The position numbers and the translations under genes were made by a program. This document shows positions 6,205 through 14,354 of a DNA stretch of 20,334 bases, one piece after another. Location: the NCBI GenBank assembly GCA_964451985.1, contig CAYVKB010000045.1, positions 1 to 20,334 of the forward strand, in the 5' to 3' direction. The notes under the pieces were generated by a model. That model had not been told where the DNA came from. It worked only from the letters and a program-made list of their open reading frames with translations, and made no database searches. Positions within the stretch are counted from its first letter, which is position 1. Each line of letters opens with the position of its first letter. The stretch is from GBS-DC sp964451985. GTDB taxonomy: Bacteria > Armatimonadota > Fimbriimonadia > Fimbriimonadales > GBS-DC.

Positions 6205-7310
6205 TCTCTCTCTACCTCGATTATCCTGCTGATAGCATATTGCGTCGTCTCCCGCAACGCCTCGGCGGGCGTCAGGCTCGGGGCAATCTCGGTGCAGGCG
6301 AACACCTGCACGCCAGGCAGGTGGGCGACAACTTCCCAGCCTGCGCCTTTGCGTCCTGCCAGCACAATCACAGGTTTACCTTGCGCGACTGCGTGCTGAA
6401 TGAGAACGCCAATGCCCTTGCCCATCAGCGTTTGAGCGTCCACTTGTCCCTCGCCCGTAATCAGGCAGTCGGCTTGGGCGAGGCGCGTGTCCCAGCGAAT
6501 CTGGTTTAGCAGCCACGCGATGCCCGACACGATCGGCGCGTTCAGGTAGGCGTGCAGTCCGCCCGCCAAGCCGCCCGCTGCCCCCGCGCCGAGTGTATAC
6601 AGCAAGTCTACCCCACGCTCGCGTAGGGTGACTGCCGCCAGCCGTTCCAGCCCCTGCACGAGCAGCTCTACTTGCGGGGGTGTTGCGCCTTTTTGAGGCC
6701 CATACACACGCGCGGCGTCGGGCAAGGTGTTTTGCACATCGGCGCACAAAGTGAGCGGTTTCCCCAGAAGGGGGTCAGCGTCGGGGGGCAGTAGGGTTTG
6801 CAAGCGCAGCAAGCCTTGCCCGCCAGGCGGGATGGGGTCGCCTTGTGCATCTAGTAGCTGGAAACCGAGCGCGGTCAGCGCACCACTCCCGCCGTCGGTG
6901 GTCGCCACGCCGCCCAGCCCTAACCATAAAGCGCGTGTATCGGGGTGCTGTGCGGCGGCACGGAGCAGCTCGCCCACACCATAGGAGGTTGCCTTTAGCG
7001 GAGCGAGTGCCTCAGGACGCAGCAGGTGGATGCCTATTGCTTGCGCTGATTCAACCACCGCCGCGCCGTCGGGCAGCAGTAGCCACTCGGCGGTGTGGGG
7101 GCGCATCAGCGCGTCGCGAGCGGAGGCGGAGATGCGTTGCGCCTGTGGGAAGTGGTACGCCCACACCTCCAGCCAGCCCGTACCGCCGTCGGCAATAGGA
7201 CATAGGTCCAGCGCATCGGCTGAGACACCAACGCCACGTGCAATCGCCTCTGTTGCTTCAGTGGGCGAGAGGGTGCCCTTGTAGGCAGTGGGAGCAATCA
7301 GCAGGCGCAT
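6201..7310 (-). CDS. Glycerate kinase (GarK/GlxK-type)
   Basis: 369-aa glycerate kinase of the GarK family (ATP + D-glycerate to 2- or 3-phosphoglycerate), feeding glycerate from sugar-acid or glyoxylate breakdown into glycolysis. Family motifs in order: AP-x-x-YKGTLSP near residue 10, CPIADGGTGW (37-46), a G-L-GG-x-ATTDGG loop, YGPQKGA, the glycine-rich GAGAAGGLAGG, and ITGEGQVDAQT at about 284-294. Length is normal. The ATG at 7310 lies 3 bases after the RDD gene stop, and its own stop overlaps the next start, so the three genes form one tight operon. The position usually Glu in ADGGEGT is Thr here (ADGGTGW). Whether the product is 2- or 3-phosphoglycerate cannot be read from sequence. Confidence 0.93.
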   Translation of the reverse strand: MRLLIAPTAYKGTLSPTEATEAIARGVGVSADALDLCPIADGGTGWLEVWAYHFPQAQRISASARDALMRPHTAEWLLLPDGAAVVESAQAIGIHLLRPEALAPLKATSYGVGELLRAAAQHPDTRALWLGLGGVATTDGGSGALTALGFQLLDAQGDPIPPGGQGLLRLQTLLPPDADPLLGKPLTLCADVQNTLPDAARVYGPQKGATPPQVELLVQGLERLAAVTLRERGVDLLYTLGAGAAGGLAGGLHAYLNAPIVSGIAWLLNQIRWDTRLAQADCLITGEGQVDAQTLMGKGIGVLIQHAVAQGKPVIVLAGRKGAGWEVVAHLPGVQVFACTEIAPSLTPAEALRETTQYAISRIIEVERE

Positions 7311-7313
7311 AGT

Positions 7314-8108
7314 TTACTCCAGCCTGCCTCGCTCGCGGGCGTAGCGCGTGGCGATGGCTTCTAGCACTCCCTCCGTCGCAGCGGGAGGCGTTTCAGGCAT
7401 GCCCAACGGCTCGCGCAGACGCTGATACAACTCCCACGCCAGATTCTCACGTGCTTCGGGGTTCAGTTGCTCACGCCTGTCCAGAAACGCCCGCAACACG
7501 CGGTACTCGCTGGGGCTGATTGGCAACAGCGGCGGCAAGTACGACTCCAGCGGGTGCGGCGTTGTACTGACGTGGGCGAAACTCTCCAGCGTGGGCAAGG
7601 GCATACGACGTTCCTTGATGACAAAAGTGCCCGCCAGCATATCACCCAGTCGCTGGCCATAGGGACTGAAAAACGCCAGCATGCCCGCCACGTTGTAGCC
7701 CATAATGCACAGCGGAAAAGCGTCCACTAACCGCACCAGCTCGCGTATTAGCACGGCGGTGGGCGTCACGGGCGCGCCGTTCAACATCATCACGCGCAAG
7801 CCGAACGCGCGCTTGGCGGGCGTCTGCCCATTCCAGAAAATCTCGAACGCCATATAATACACAAACCACAGAATGTATGCAAAGAAAATCAGCCCTGCAA
7901 TCAGCCAGCCCTCGCCGATGATGCTGTATAGACTGGAGATTGCCTGCGTCGCCTCCTCCAGCAGCGCGAGCAGCCCGCCCACTATGCCCACTATAGTCAG
8001 CACCAACAAGTCGTCCAGTACCGCCGCCAACGCCCGCGAGCCTAAGCCTGCGATTTCATGGCGGATTTCGACCTTCTCTGGGCTTTGAAGTACGAATTCG
8101 TAGGGCAT
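7314..8108 (-). CDS. RDD family membrane protein
   Basis: 264-aa inner-membrane protein with an N-terminal RDD domain: the Arg of GLGSRALAAVLDD, the first Asp pair at the head of transmembrane helix 1 (about 27-52), a second helix (about 68-92), the conserved NGQTPAKRAFGLRV loop, then LVRLVDAFPL and QRLGDMLAGT. A soluble tail of about 85 residues follows (from about 180). RDD proteins are of uncertain function; some have been linked to ion transport. In many bacteria such a gene neighbours a SpoIIM-like membrane gene, which is not seen here. The start at 8108 is preceded by AGAGGA. It is first in the operon with glycerate kinase and the BglII-like gene. Confidence 0.88.
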   Translation of the reverse strand: MPYEFVLQSPEKVEIRHEIAGLGSRALAAVLDDLLVLTIVGIVGGLLALLEEATQAISSLYSIIGEGWLIAGLIFFAYILWFVYYMAFEIFWNGQTPAKRAFGLRVMMLNGAPVTPTAVLIRELVRLVDAFPLCIMGYNVAGMLAFFSPYGQRLGDMLAGTFVIKERRMPLPTLESFAHVSTTPHPLESYLPPLLPISPSEYRVLRAFLDRREQLNPEARENLAWELYQRLREPLGMPETPPAATEGVLEAIATRYARERGRLE

Positions 8109-8144
8109 TTCGCATCCTCTTCAGATATGTTAGCACAAACCGCC

Positions 8145-8224
8145 GAGATTCCTTGCTCCGTTCAAAATGATGGTGTGGCTCTCGCAAAAGTCCATTTGTT
8201 ATTCCGAGCAAGGTAAGGCATCTC
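8145..8224. repeat. Inverted-repeat element, copy 2
   Basis: Left arm GAGATTCCTTGCTCCG (8145-8160) and right arm ATTCCGAGCAAGGTAAGGCATCTC (8201-8224) are imperfect reverse complements, with a central spacer of about 40 bases. Same family as 1460-1526 and 14196-14250. The right arm supplies the last codons and the stop of the truncated Uma2-like gene at 8199, suggesting that the element inserted into, or arose by rearrangement with, that gene. No transposase is encoded; it would have to be moved by something elsewhere, if it is mobile. Confidence 0.6.
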
Positions 8225-8465
8225 TATCGGGATAACGGATAACAAAACCAGTCTCTGAAACCACCTCGCCGATGTACTGGCGCATCTGAACTTGATAGTT
8301 GGACAGGCGTGTACCTATCCACTGGGCGAGGCTCCCGTGACCAAAGTTTACAGGCATCTTTTCTACCACCTCTCCGCGCACGAGTTCGCGCGGCTTGCCA
8401 TCCGAGCAGAGTTGCCAGAGCTCTTCAGCGGTCATCTTGCGCTTGGTTGGGATTGCACTGGTCAT
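8199..8465 (-). pseudogene. Truncated Uma2-family (DUF820) nuclease remnant
   Basis: The 88-residue product resembles the N-terminal half of Uma2/DUF820 proteins (PD-(D/E)XK fold): MTAEELWQL, then ELVRGEVVEKMP, then a conserved HG and a helical segment leading to GEVVSETGF. Full members are about 180-200 aa and go on to an Asp and a downstream E-x-K-type strand that complete the active site. Here the reading frame ends a few residues after GF, inside the right arm of the palindromic element at 8145-8224 (last residues ALPCSE). The nuclease is therefore expected to be inactive. I took the ATG at 8465, 23 bases after the clostripain stop; an upstream start at 8510 would overlap that gene. Confidence 0.65.
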
Positions 8466-8488
8466 ACTCTCACTGTGAGAATCATACC

Positions 8489-9745
8489 CTACGGAGCGAC
8501 TTGAAGCCATTCATCCCAGCGGGTGGCGCGCGCGAGTGCGGTGTTGCTGTAGCGTCCCAAGTAGCTACCCGAATCGGGATAGTAAATAGACAGCCCGTAG
8601 GAATGGAACACTCGCGCACCGGGGCGAGTATCGCGACCGTTGGCAATCACGGCTTGCTGCAGCGCAGCATGCAAGGCATTCACGCGCTGGGTCAACTCGA
8701 CATCGCTGGTATATTGCTTTATCAGCTCCGCTGCACGCCACAAGTCGCGGTATTCGGGGTAAGTGGAGTAGTTCTGCGCATCTTGGCGGGCGCGTGCGAG
8801 TGAGACTGTGTACAACGAACGTTTGGCAATCAAGCTGCCCGCCAGCGCGTCCAACGCTGTGGCGACATTCTCCAGTCGTGAAGTGTCTATCGCAGACTGG
8901 GTGATGTTGCGGTAGTTTGGAAAGTTGGTGTTGTACCAGTTCACAAAGATATTGGGGATTGCGCTCGCCCACTGCGCAGGGGCGATGTCGGAGTTATCCA
9001 TCAGCGGTTTTAGAATCTCGTGGTAGGGATAGCCCTCACCGGGCGGGCTTTCCTCCGAGCCGACGATGTAGCGGGCGATGTTGCGGCACTCATATACCAC
9101 CTCCAGCATCTGCATCAGCGAGGCATCGAAGAGCAACACATCCATCACAGGGTCGGCGGAGGTGGGGCGGATAGCGGTGGGCAAGTCCCAAATCTTGATG
9201 CTTGTGCCCAGCTCGTCGTCGAACGACACGGCGCGCCCTCGAAACGCCGCACGCGAGCGCCATCCCGATCCATGGTTCCAAATCACCAGTGCGTAGCGGT
9301 CGGCAGGGTAGGTCGCCCGCGCCCACTGGATGAACTCGCGCAGTGTGTCCGCGCTGCCCATATCGATACCTTCGCCCAAATCCTGCATAAGGCGCGAGTT
9401 AATCCGTTGTGCGTCCGTATCGTACTGAATCAGATACCGCCGTGTGCCTGTCCAGCTACCTGAAGGAGCGAACCGCGCCGCGCGTTTCCACTGCACCACC
9501 ACACGCACATTCGAGTTGGTTTGTATCTGCTCCATCTGGTTGATATTCAACTCACTGTAGTCGTCGAGGTCGTTGGCGGCGTTCATGAAGACCATCACTG
9601 TCCATTTGAGCGTACCACGCCCACCCGGTGGTGGGTTAATCGGCGATGCGCTGCCGCCGCCGCAGCCTGCAAGTAAGGGCAGGAGTAAAAACAGTGTCAG
9701 GATGCCGAATACGCTTACGGAAACCCGTTTCATCATTGCGTGCAT
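8489..9745 (-). CDS. Clostripain-family (C11) lipoprotein with Ser at the catalytic Cys position
   Basis: 418-aa predicted lipoprotein: basic MMKR, hydrophobic stretch 9-25 and lipobox LLAGC with Cys28, followed by a Gly/Pro-rich linker and a C11 peptidase domain. Family landmarks: TVMVFMNAANDLD at the domain start, the catalytic His158 in WNHGSGW, and the nucleophile motif, normally DAC-x-M. Here that motif reads LLFDASLMQM, with Ser209. The codon is TCG, two substitutions away from a Cys codon, so a single base error is unlikely. The usual Arg/Lys-specific cysteine protease chemistry should therefore be lost. The protein may be a pseudoprotease or binding protein, or may use Ser. Several starts are possible (Met1, 4, 5); AAGG lies before the first. 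No neighbour suggests a substrate. Confidence 0.88.
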   Translation of the reverse strand: MHAMMKRVSVSVFGILTLFLLLPLLAGCGGGSASPINPPPGGRGTLKWTVMVFMNAANDLDDYSELNINQMEQIQTNSNVRVVVQWKRAARFAPSGSWTGTRRYLIQYDTDAQRINSRLMQDLGEGIDMGSADTLREFIQWARATYPADRYALVIWNHGSGWRSRAAFRGRAVSFDDELGTSIKIWDLPTAIRPTSADPVMDVLLFDASLMQMLEVVYECRNIARYIVGSEESPPGEGYPYHEILKPLMDNSDIAPAQWASAIPNIFVNWYNTNFPNYRNITQSAIDTSRLENVATALDALAGSLIAKRSLYTVSLARARQDAQNYSTYPEYRDLWRAAELIKQYTSDVELTQRVNALHAALQQAVIANGRDTRPGARVFHSYGLSIYYPDSGSYLGRYSNTALARATRWDEWLQVAP

Positions 9746-9885
9746 AGTGTACCTTCAGGTTAGACGCGCTTGATGAACCCTGGCTTCAGGGTGGGAACAG
9801 CACAACTTATACTCCGTCCGCGTCCAGGAGAAGGGTGCAGTCAGCAAGCTCGATAAGCGACTGTTGTCGAGCCAGACTGAACCGT
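9746..9885. other. Intergenic region between pckA and clostripain-like gene
   Basis: 140 bases with no gene. It holds a 6-bp hairpin ACCCTG-GCTT-CAGGGT (9777-9792) and a looser inverted repeat GCTCGA / TCGAGC (9848-9853 / 9867-9872) just after the pckA stop that might serve as its terminator. TATAAG on the minus strand (9797-9802 as CTTATA on plus) could be a -10 for the lipoprotein gene, but no good -35 is seen. Confidence 0.35.
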
Positions 9886-11451
9886 TCAGCCGCGGACTGC
9901 TTTCAGCTGCTCCTGCATGCGCTCGGCGAGTTGACGCGCTTGCGCCTCGTAAGCAGCCTTGTCGCGCCACGTTGCACGCGGTGTGAGCAGCTCGTCAGGC
10001 ACATCGGGAACGGAAACAGGCGTCTCCAGCCCGAAAATCGGGTCGGTCCGATAGCTCACTTGACTTAGCTTGCCGTGTAGCGCGGCGCGAATCATTGCGC
10101 GGGTATAGCGTATCGGGATGCGCTGCCCCACGCCGAACGCGCCGCCCGTCCAGCCAGTGTTCACCAGCCACGCTTGCGCTTTATGATGACTGAGCTTCTC
10201 CGCCAGCATCTGTCCGTAGCGGGCGGGGGGCATCGGCAGGAACGGCGCGCCAAAACACGCACTGAAGGTCATCTCAGGGTCTTTCACGCCACGCTCTGTA
10301 CCGGCTACCTTCGCTGTGTAGCCCAGCAGGAACATATCCATCGCCTGCTCTATGCTCAGGCGACTAATCGGGGGCAGTACACCGAACGCATCCGCCGCCA
10401 AGAAAAAGATATGGCTGGGGTGTGCCCCCACGCTGGGCAGCACCGCGCCTTCGATATAGTCCACAGGGTAGGCTGCGCGGGTATTCTCAGTAATCGTGGC
10501 GTCATCGTAGTCTGGCTCGCGCGTGATGGGGTCGACCACCACATTCTCCACTACACTGCCGAACCGTATCGCGTCCCAGATTTGCGGCTCATGCTCGCGC
10601 GAGAGCCGGATACACTTCGCGTAGCAGCCTCCCTCGAAGTTGAACACGCCCTCGTCGCTCCAGCCGTGTTCATCGTCGCCAATTAGGCGGCGTTCAGGGT
10701 CAGCCGAGAGCGAGGTCTTACCCGTGCCGCTTAGCCCGAAAAAGAGCGCGACATCCCCCAACGCGCCCACATTCGCCGAACAGTGCATCGGAAATACGCC
10801 TTGCAACGGCAACAGGAAGTTCATCACTGTGAAAATTGATTTCTTAATCTCGCCTGCATACGCCGTTCCTGCAATCAGCACGAGACGGCGCGTAAAATCC
10901 AGCGCCACCACCACCTCGCTGCGTGTGCCGTCTACCTCAGGGGCGGTTTTGAAGCCGGGCGCGTGCAACACAGTGAAGTTAGGCTTGAAGTGGGCAAGTT
11001 CATCGCAGTACGGGCGAATAAAAAGTTGCTTGGCGAATAGATTGTGCCACGCCTGCTCAGTAATCACGCGCACCGAGAGACGATAGCGCGGGTCTGCCCC
11101 CGCGTAGCAATCCTGCACATAGAGTGGTCGGTTCGATAGATATGCCGAGACGCGCAGTAGCAGGCGGTCAAACGCTTCGGGAGCCATCGGTTGATTCACT
11201 GCACCCCATTCGATCAGCGACTCGTACTCGGCGCGGCGCACCACGAACTTGTCTTTTGGGGAACGCCCTGTGTATTGCCCTGTACGCGCCACCAACGCGC
11301 CGTTCGACGCCAGTTGCGCTTCTCCGTTCAAAATCGCTTGCTCTACTAAACTCGCTACGGAAAGATTATGATGTAAAGGGTTTGCTTGACCTAAAAGATT
11401 TTCTATCTCTAAATTATTCGATTCGGTCGTCCAATCCAGGTGCATCGACAT
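9886..11451 (-). CDS. pckA: Phosphoenolpyruvate carboxykinase (ATP)
   Basis: 521-aa ATP-dependent PEPCK (oxaloacetate + ATP to PEP + CO2 + ADP), the first step of gluconeogenesis from the TCA cycle. Motifs: substrate loop ARTGQYTGRSPKDKF (55-69), YAGEIKKS with the metal/substrate Lys (198-205), the P-loop GLSGTGKTS (239-247), the kinase-2 metal motif LIGDDEHGW (256-264), and the following EGGCYAKC. Length is typical for the ATP type (about 520-540 aa). The start at 11451 is chosen because GGAGGA lies 8 bases upstream; an in-frame ATG 20 codons earlier gives a tail without homology. Transcribed divergently from the DUF5658-like gene across 130 bases. No residue is obviously missing. Confidence 0.97.
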   Translation of the reverse strand: MSMHLDWTTESNNLEIENLLGQANPLHHNLSVASLVEQAILNGEAQLASNGALVARTGQYTGRSPKDKFVVRRAEYESLIEWGAVNQPMAPEAFDRLLLRVSAYLSNRPLYVQDCYAGADPRYRLSVRVITEQAWHNLFAKQLFIRPYCDELAHFKPNFTVLHAPGFKTAPEVDGTRSEVVVALDFTRRLVLIAGTAYAGEIKKSIFTVMNFLLPLQGVFPMHCSANVGALGDVALFFGLSGTGKTSLSADPERRLIGDDEHGWSDEGVFNFEGGCYAKCIRLSREHEPQIWDAIRFGSVVENVVVDPITREPDYDDATITENTRAAYPVDYIEGAVLPSVGAHPSHIFFLAADAFGVLPPISRLSIEQAMDMFLLGYTAKVAGTERGVKDPEMTFSACFGAPFLPMPPARYGQMLAEKLSHHKAQAWLVNTGWTGGAFGVGQRIPIRYTRAMIRAALHGKLSQVSYRTDPIFGLETPVSVPDVPDELLTPRATWRDKAAYEAQARQLAERMQEQLKAVRG

Positions 11452-11581
11452 CGTTCTGTTCCTCCAGCCGGTTGCTCTACCTTGAGATTCCACGCCTCGA
11501 CGCGGGGACACCTTAAGGATACCACACTCCCCGCCGAAAATACATAGGGGACTGCGCAGGCATTCCTTGAAGGAGCGACTG

Positions 11582-12076
11582 ATGAGACGCTATTTTTTAC
11601 TGCTTAGCCCCGAGAGTTGGGCGATGATTGCGTTGTGTTTGGCGGATTTGGGATTTACCGTATGGTTGCTGGTGCATGGGCATGCGGAGGAAGCGAACCC
11701 GATTATGCGCCACTATCTGGAATATGGGATCGGCGCGTTTGTGGTGGCGAAGTTAGCGTTAGTGGCTGCGCCCTTACTGATTATCGAGTGGGGCTTACGT
11801 TGTCGTCCACACACGGTACGCCGCTTAGCGCGGCTGGGCGTGTGCAGCTATGTGGGGCTTTACCTGGCGTTGCATGCGGGTTTCAACGCGCCTGATGCCA
11901 TCGCCGAGCGGTTCGAGCCGACGAACTACCCCCCTATCAATCGGGAGTTGCTGGAGCTGGAGCGTGCGGGCTTCACGCAGCCGTTTTACACGGACGGCGC
12001 AGTCGCGGCTATCCCTGCAGAGTATCACCGCTACGCGGAGCTGGCTTGGGGGGAGCAAGGCGCGGAAAGTAGATAG
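11582..12076 (+). CDS. Small DUF5658-like membrane protein
   Basis: 164-aa protein with three predicted transmembrane helices (about 12-32, 52-75 and 90-108 of the product). Between the first two lies the pattern LADLGFTVWLL-x-HG-x-x-EANP, resembling DUF5658-type proteins (small membrane proteins with Asp, Gly and Glu-Ala-Asn-Pro signature and a Lys in helix 2). Function unknown. The C-terminal 45 residues are soluble. AAGGAG (11570-11575) lies 6 bases before the ATG at 11582, which favours this start over a TTG at 11567. The 3' end overlaps the convergent histidine-kinase gene by 68 bases. Confidence 0.7.
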   Translation: MRRYFLLLSPESWAMIALCLADLGFTVWLLVHGHAEEANPIMRHYLEYGIGAFVVAKLALVAAPLLIIEWGLRCRPHTVRRLARLGVCSYVGLYLALHAGFNAPDAIAERFEPTNYPPINRELLELERAGFTQPFYTDGAVAAIPAEYHRYAELAWGEQGAESR

Positions 12077-14066
12077 TGAAGCAGGTTCCTTTACCCTGCT
12101 GAGTTTGCACGTCGATGTGGCCACCGAGTTGCTGCACTGCACCCTGCACCGCTGCCAGCCCCATGCCTGTGCCCTGGCCGAACGGCTTAGTGGTGAAAAA
12201 CGGCTCGAAAATGTGAGGCAATACATCAGGAGCGATACCTATCCCTGTGTCGGCGACCGTTAGCACGACGTAGTGTCCGTTGGGAATATGGTTTGCAGGA
12301 ATGCGGCGCAGGGTCTTGTTCTGTAGACTCAGCCTGATTGTACCGCCATTCGGCATGGCGTCGCGGGCATTCACTACCAGGTTCAGCACGATTTGCAGCA
12401 GCAGGTTCGGATCGGCTTGGATATGCCCCAACGGATGATCGATTTGCGTCTCCAGCCGAATATTTTCGGGCAATACGCGCCGCAGCATGTCCAGCACGCT
12501 GTTGAGCCACACGCTCAAGTCGGTGGGGGCGAGTTGAACTATCTGACGGCGTGCGTAGGCGAGTAGCTGGCGGTTTAGGTTAGCGGCACGCTCAGCTGCC
12601 TGAATGATTCCATCGAGATAGTGTTGTACGGTTTCGTCTTGTACGCGCCCGCGCGCCAATTCCGCAAAGCCCATCACAGCGGTCAGCACGTTGTTGAAAT
12701 CGTGCGCGATTCCGCCTGCCAGCCTGCCGATGCTCTCCAATCGATAGGCTTGATCCAGTTGTTGCTGCAGGCGGCGCATTTCGGTGATGTCGGTTTGCAC
12801 ACCCCATGCACGTACCAGCGCGCCCTCTTCCACGATACCAAATAAGCTGTTCAGAAAGTATCGTTCGCTGCCGTCGACAGCGCGCTCTCTGGAGACAAAG
12901 CCCTCCACACGATAGGAGTTCCGCACAAAGGTGCGCAGCATCTCAAGGTTCTGCGGTTCTGTAGGAATCAGCAAATCTGGCAACGGCTTGTTCTTCATCT
13001 GCTCAGTCGATTCGGCACCGTACATCCGCGCGAAGGCATCATTGCACTCGGCTAAGTATGTATGCTCTAAGATTAGGTCAATCTGTTGCTCGACCGGTAA
13101 GTGAATGGGAATTGGCACAGACAAGTCAAACCGCCAAATGCCCTCGTTTGCATGCTGGATGAAGTTACGATAGCGTTCTTCGCTCTGCTGGAGGGATTTT
13201 TGCAAACTTATAATATCCGTAATATCGCGAAAGATGCCCCAATGTCCGAATAGCAGCCCGTCGTGCACAATCCCCCGAAAACTACAGAGTTGATAGCGCA
13301 CACTGTTATCGGAGGCGCGTGCGATAAACAACCAGTTTGATAAACTATAGCCGTTCAGGATGAACTGTCGCATCAGCTCACGGTTCGCAGGATCGTTGGG
13401 ATCCACGCGCTCGCGTGTGTAAGTGCCCAGTATCTCGTTCTGTTGCTCTGCGCCCCATGCCCGAGAGAACACCTGATTGCACTCTGCCAAATAGCTGCGC
13501 TCAAAAATCAGATCGATTTGGCGCTCGACGGGCAGCAGGATTGAGATTGGCTCGGTCATCATGTCGCGCCAGATACCTTCTGTGGAGAGCTGGACAAAGG
13601 CTTGATAACGATTCCGACTCAGCTCCAACTCTTGCTGAATATGCATCTTGTCGGTGATGTCGAGGACAATAAGATGCACAACCATGCGCCCACGCAGCTG
13701 GAGCAGCACATAGTGTGCTTCCACTACTCGTTCGTTGCTGTTTGAGGCGTGCTGGCGCGAGATGCGCACACCGTAGCGTTGCTGCTCAATCATGGGTTTT
13801 ATGTCCCGTGTCCACTCTAAACCTTCGGCGCAAAGGCAGTCGACCTGAGCTTGGTACAACAGTGATAAGCCATAAAACTGTTGCGCTGCTGTGTTCGCCG
13901 CTATAATCACACCGGTCTCAAAATCGACCAGCAGCTGCGGTATGCTGCTCTCGTGAAATAGCTGCCCCCCCCATTCGTGAACTTCCAGCGCGTGCTCCAG
14001 CTCAGCCACACGCCGTCTTAGCTGTTCCAGCTCCGCTTGTATTTGAGTTGAGGACTGTGGGCGCAT
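12009..14066 (-). CDS. PAS-domain sensor histidine kinase (hybrid-less, soluble)
   Basis: 685-aa cytoplasmic sensor kinase with no membrane segment. Order: short coiled coil (8-30), PAS1 (about 33-140), PAS2 (147-287), PAS3 (295-430), dimerisation domain with H-box GRLAGGIAHDFNN (phospho-accepting His455), and HATPase domain with N-box NLVVNARDAMPNGG, VADTGIGI and FEPFFTTKPFGQGTGMGLA. PAS2 and PAS3 are clearly duplicated (EGIWR, LPVE-x-QIDLI, YLAECN at the same relative places), each ending in a W-G-x-x-x-DIT. The HDFNN H-box type is common in kinases that act with a separate or attached receiver; none is attached and no response-regulator gene is in the window. GAGGAG before the ATG at 14066 sets the start. 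The signal is unknown. Confidence 0.92.
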   Translation of the reverse strand: MRPQSSTQIQAELEQLRRRVAELEHALEVHEWGGQLFHESSIPQLLVDFETGVIIAANTAAQQFYGLSLLYQAQVDCLCAEGLEWTRDIKPMIEQQRYGVRISRQHASNSNERVVEAHYVLLQLRGRMVVHLIVLDITDKMHIQQELELSRNRYQAFVQLSTEGIWRDMMTEPISILLPVERQIDLIFERSYLAECNQVFSRAWGAEQQNEILGTYTRERVDPNDPANRELMRQFILNGYSLSNWLFIARASDNSVRYQLCSFRGIVHDGLLFGHWGIFRDITDIISLQKSLQQSEERYRNFIQHANEGIWRFDLSVPIPIHLPVEQQIDLILEHTYLAECNDAFARMYGAESTEQMKNKPLPDLLIPTEPQNLEMLRTFVRNSYRVEGFVSRERAVDGSERYFLNSLFGIVEEGALVRAWGVQTDITEMRRLQQQLDQAYRLESIGRLAGGIAHDFNNVLTAVMGFAELARGRVQDETVQHYLDGIIQAAERAANLNRQLLAYARRQIVQLAPTDLSVWLNSVLDMLRRVLPENIRLETQIDHPLGHIQADPNLLLQIVLNLVVNARDAMPNGGTIRLSLQNKTLRRIPANHIPNGHYVVLTVADTGIGIAPDVLPHIFEPFFTTKPFGQGTGMGLAAVQGAVQQLGGHIDVQTQQGKGTCFTIYFPRLAPPKPAPRSGDTLQG

Positions 14067-14354
14067 GAGTGTCTCCTCTGTGTTTAAGTTTAATTTTGGC
14101 AGATGGAAGCCCATTCCTGCAAGGGTTTTGATCAGAAATCGTATTCCATAAAGAACAAAGTCGTTTTAGTGGGTGAATTTTCGCGGACAGGGTGAGAGAT
14201 TCCCCGCCGCGCTCGGAATCATAAGGATTGTAATCCATTCCTACGGAGCGTTTCATAGCGTCTGCAAAGCCAAGCCCTCTCCGAATTGCCAGTAAAGTTT
14301 TTCACTGCCCTTGCCCAAAATACTCTCGGCTCGAGAACTTTTGAGGGGGCGAAC
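14067..14354. other. Divergent control region between histidine kinase and pilT
   Basis: 288 bases without a gene separate two divergently transcribed genes, so promoters for both must be here or start close by. I see no hexamer pair good enough to call. The middle is occupied by the third copy of the inverted-repeat element (14196-14250). A CTCGAG palindrome lies shortly before pilT. Confidence 0.4.
14196..14250. repeat. Inverted-repeat element, copy 3
   Basis: GAGATTCCCC at the left, CGCTCGGAAT in the middle-left and ATTCCTACGGAGCG at the right end form nested imperfect inverted repeats. The inner hairpin is GGATT-GT-AATCC (14225-14236). The GAGATTCC and CTCGGAAT / ATTCC words tie it to the elements at 1460-1526 and 8145-8224. 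It is a short, decayed copy with the centre deleted. Confidence 0.45.

Noticed and set aside
9777..9792. Hairpin ACCCTG-GCTT-CAGGGT as an IS200/IS605 end
   Set aside because: Only a short stem is present with no transposase remnant; too little to support a mobile element.
14002..14256. Small minus-strand reading frame before the histidine kinase
   Set aside because: It is made of repeat-element and control-region sequence and overlaps the kinase start in another frame.
14286..14354. Upstream ATG for pilT
   Set aside because: No ribosome-binding site and no homology; ATG 14355 follows GAGGGG.
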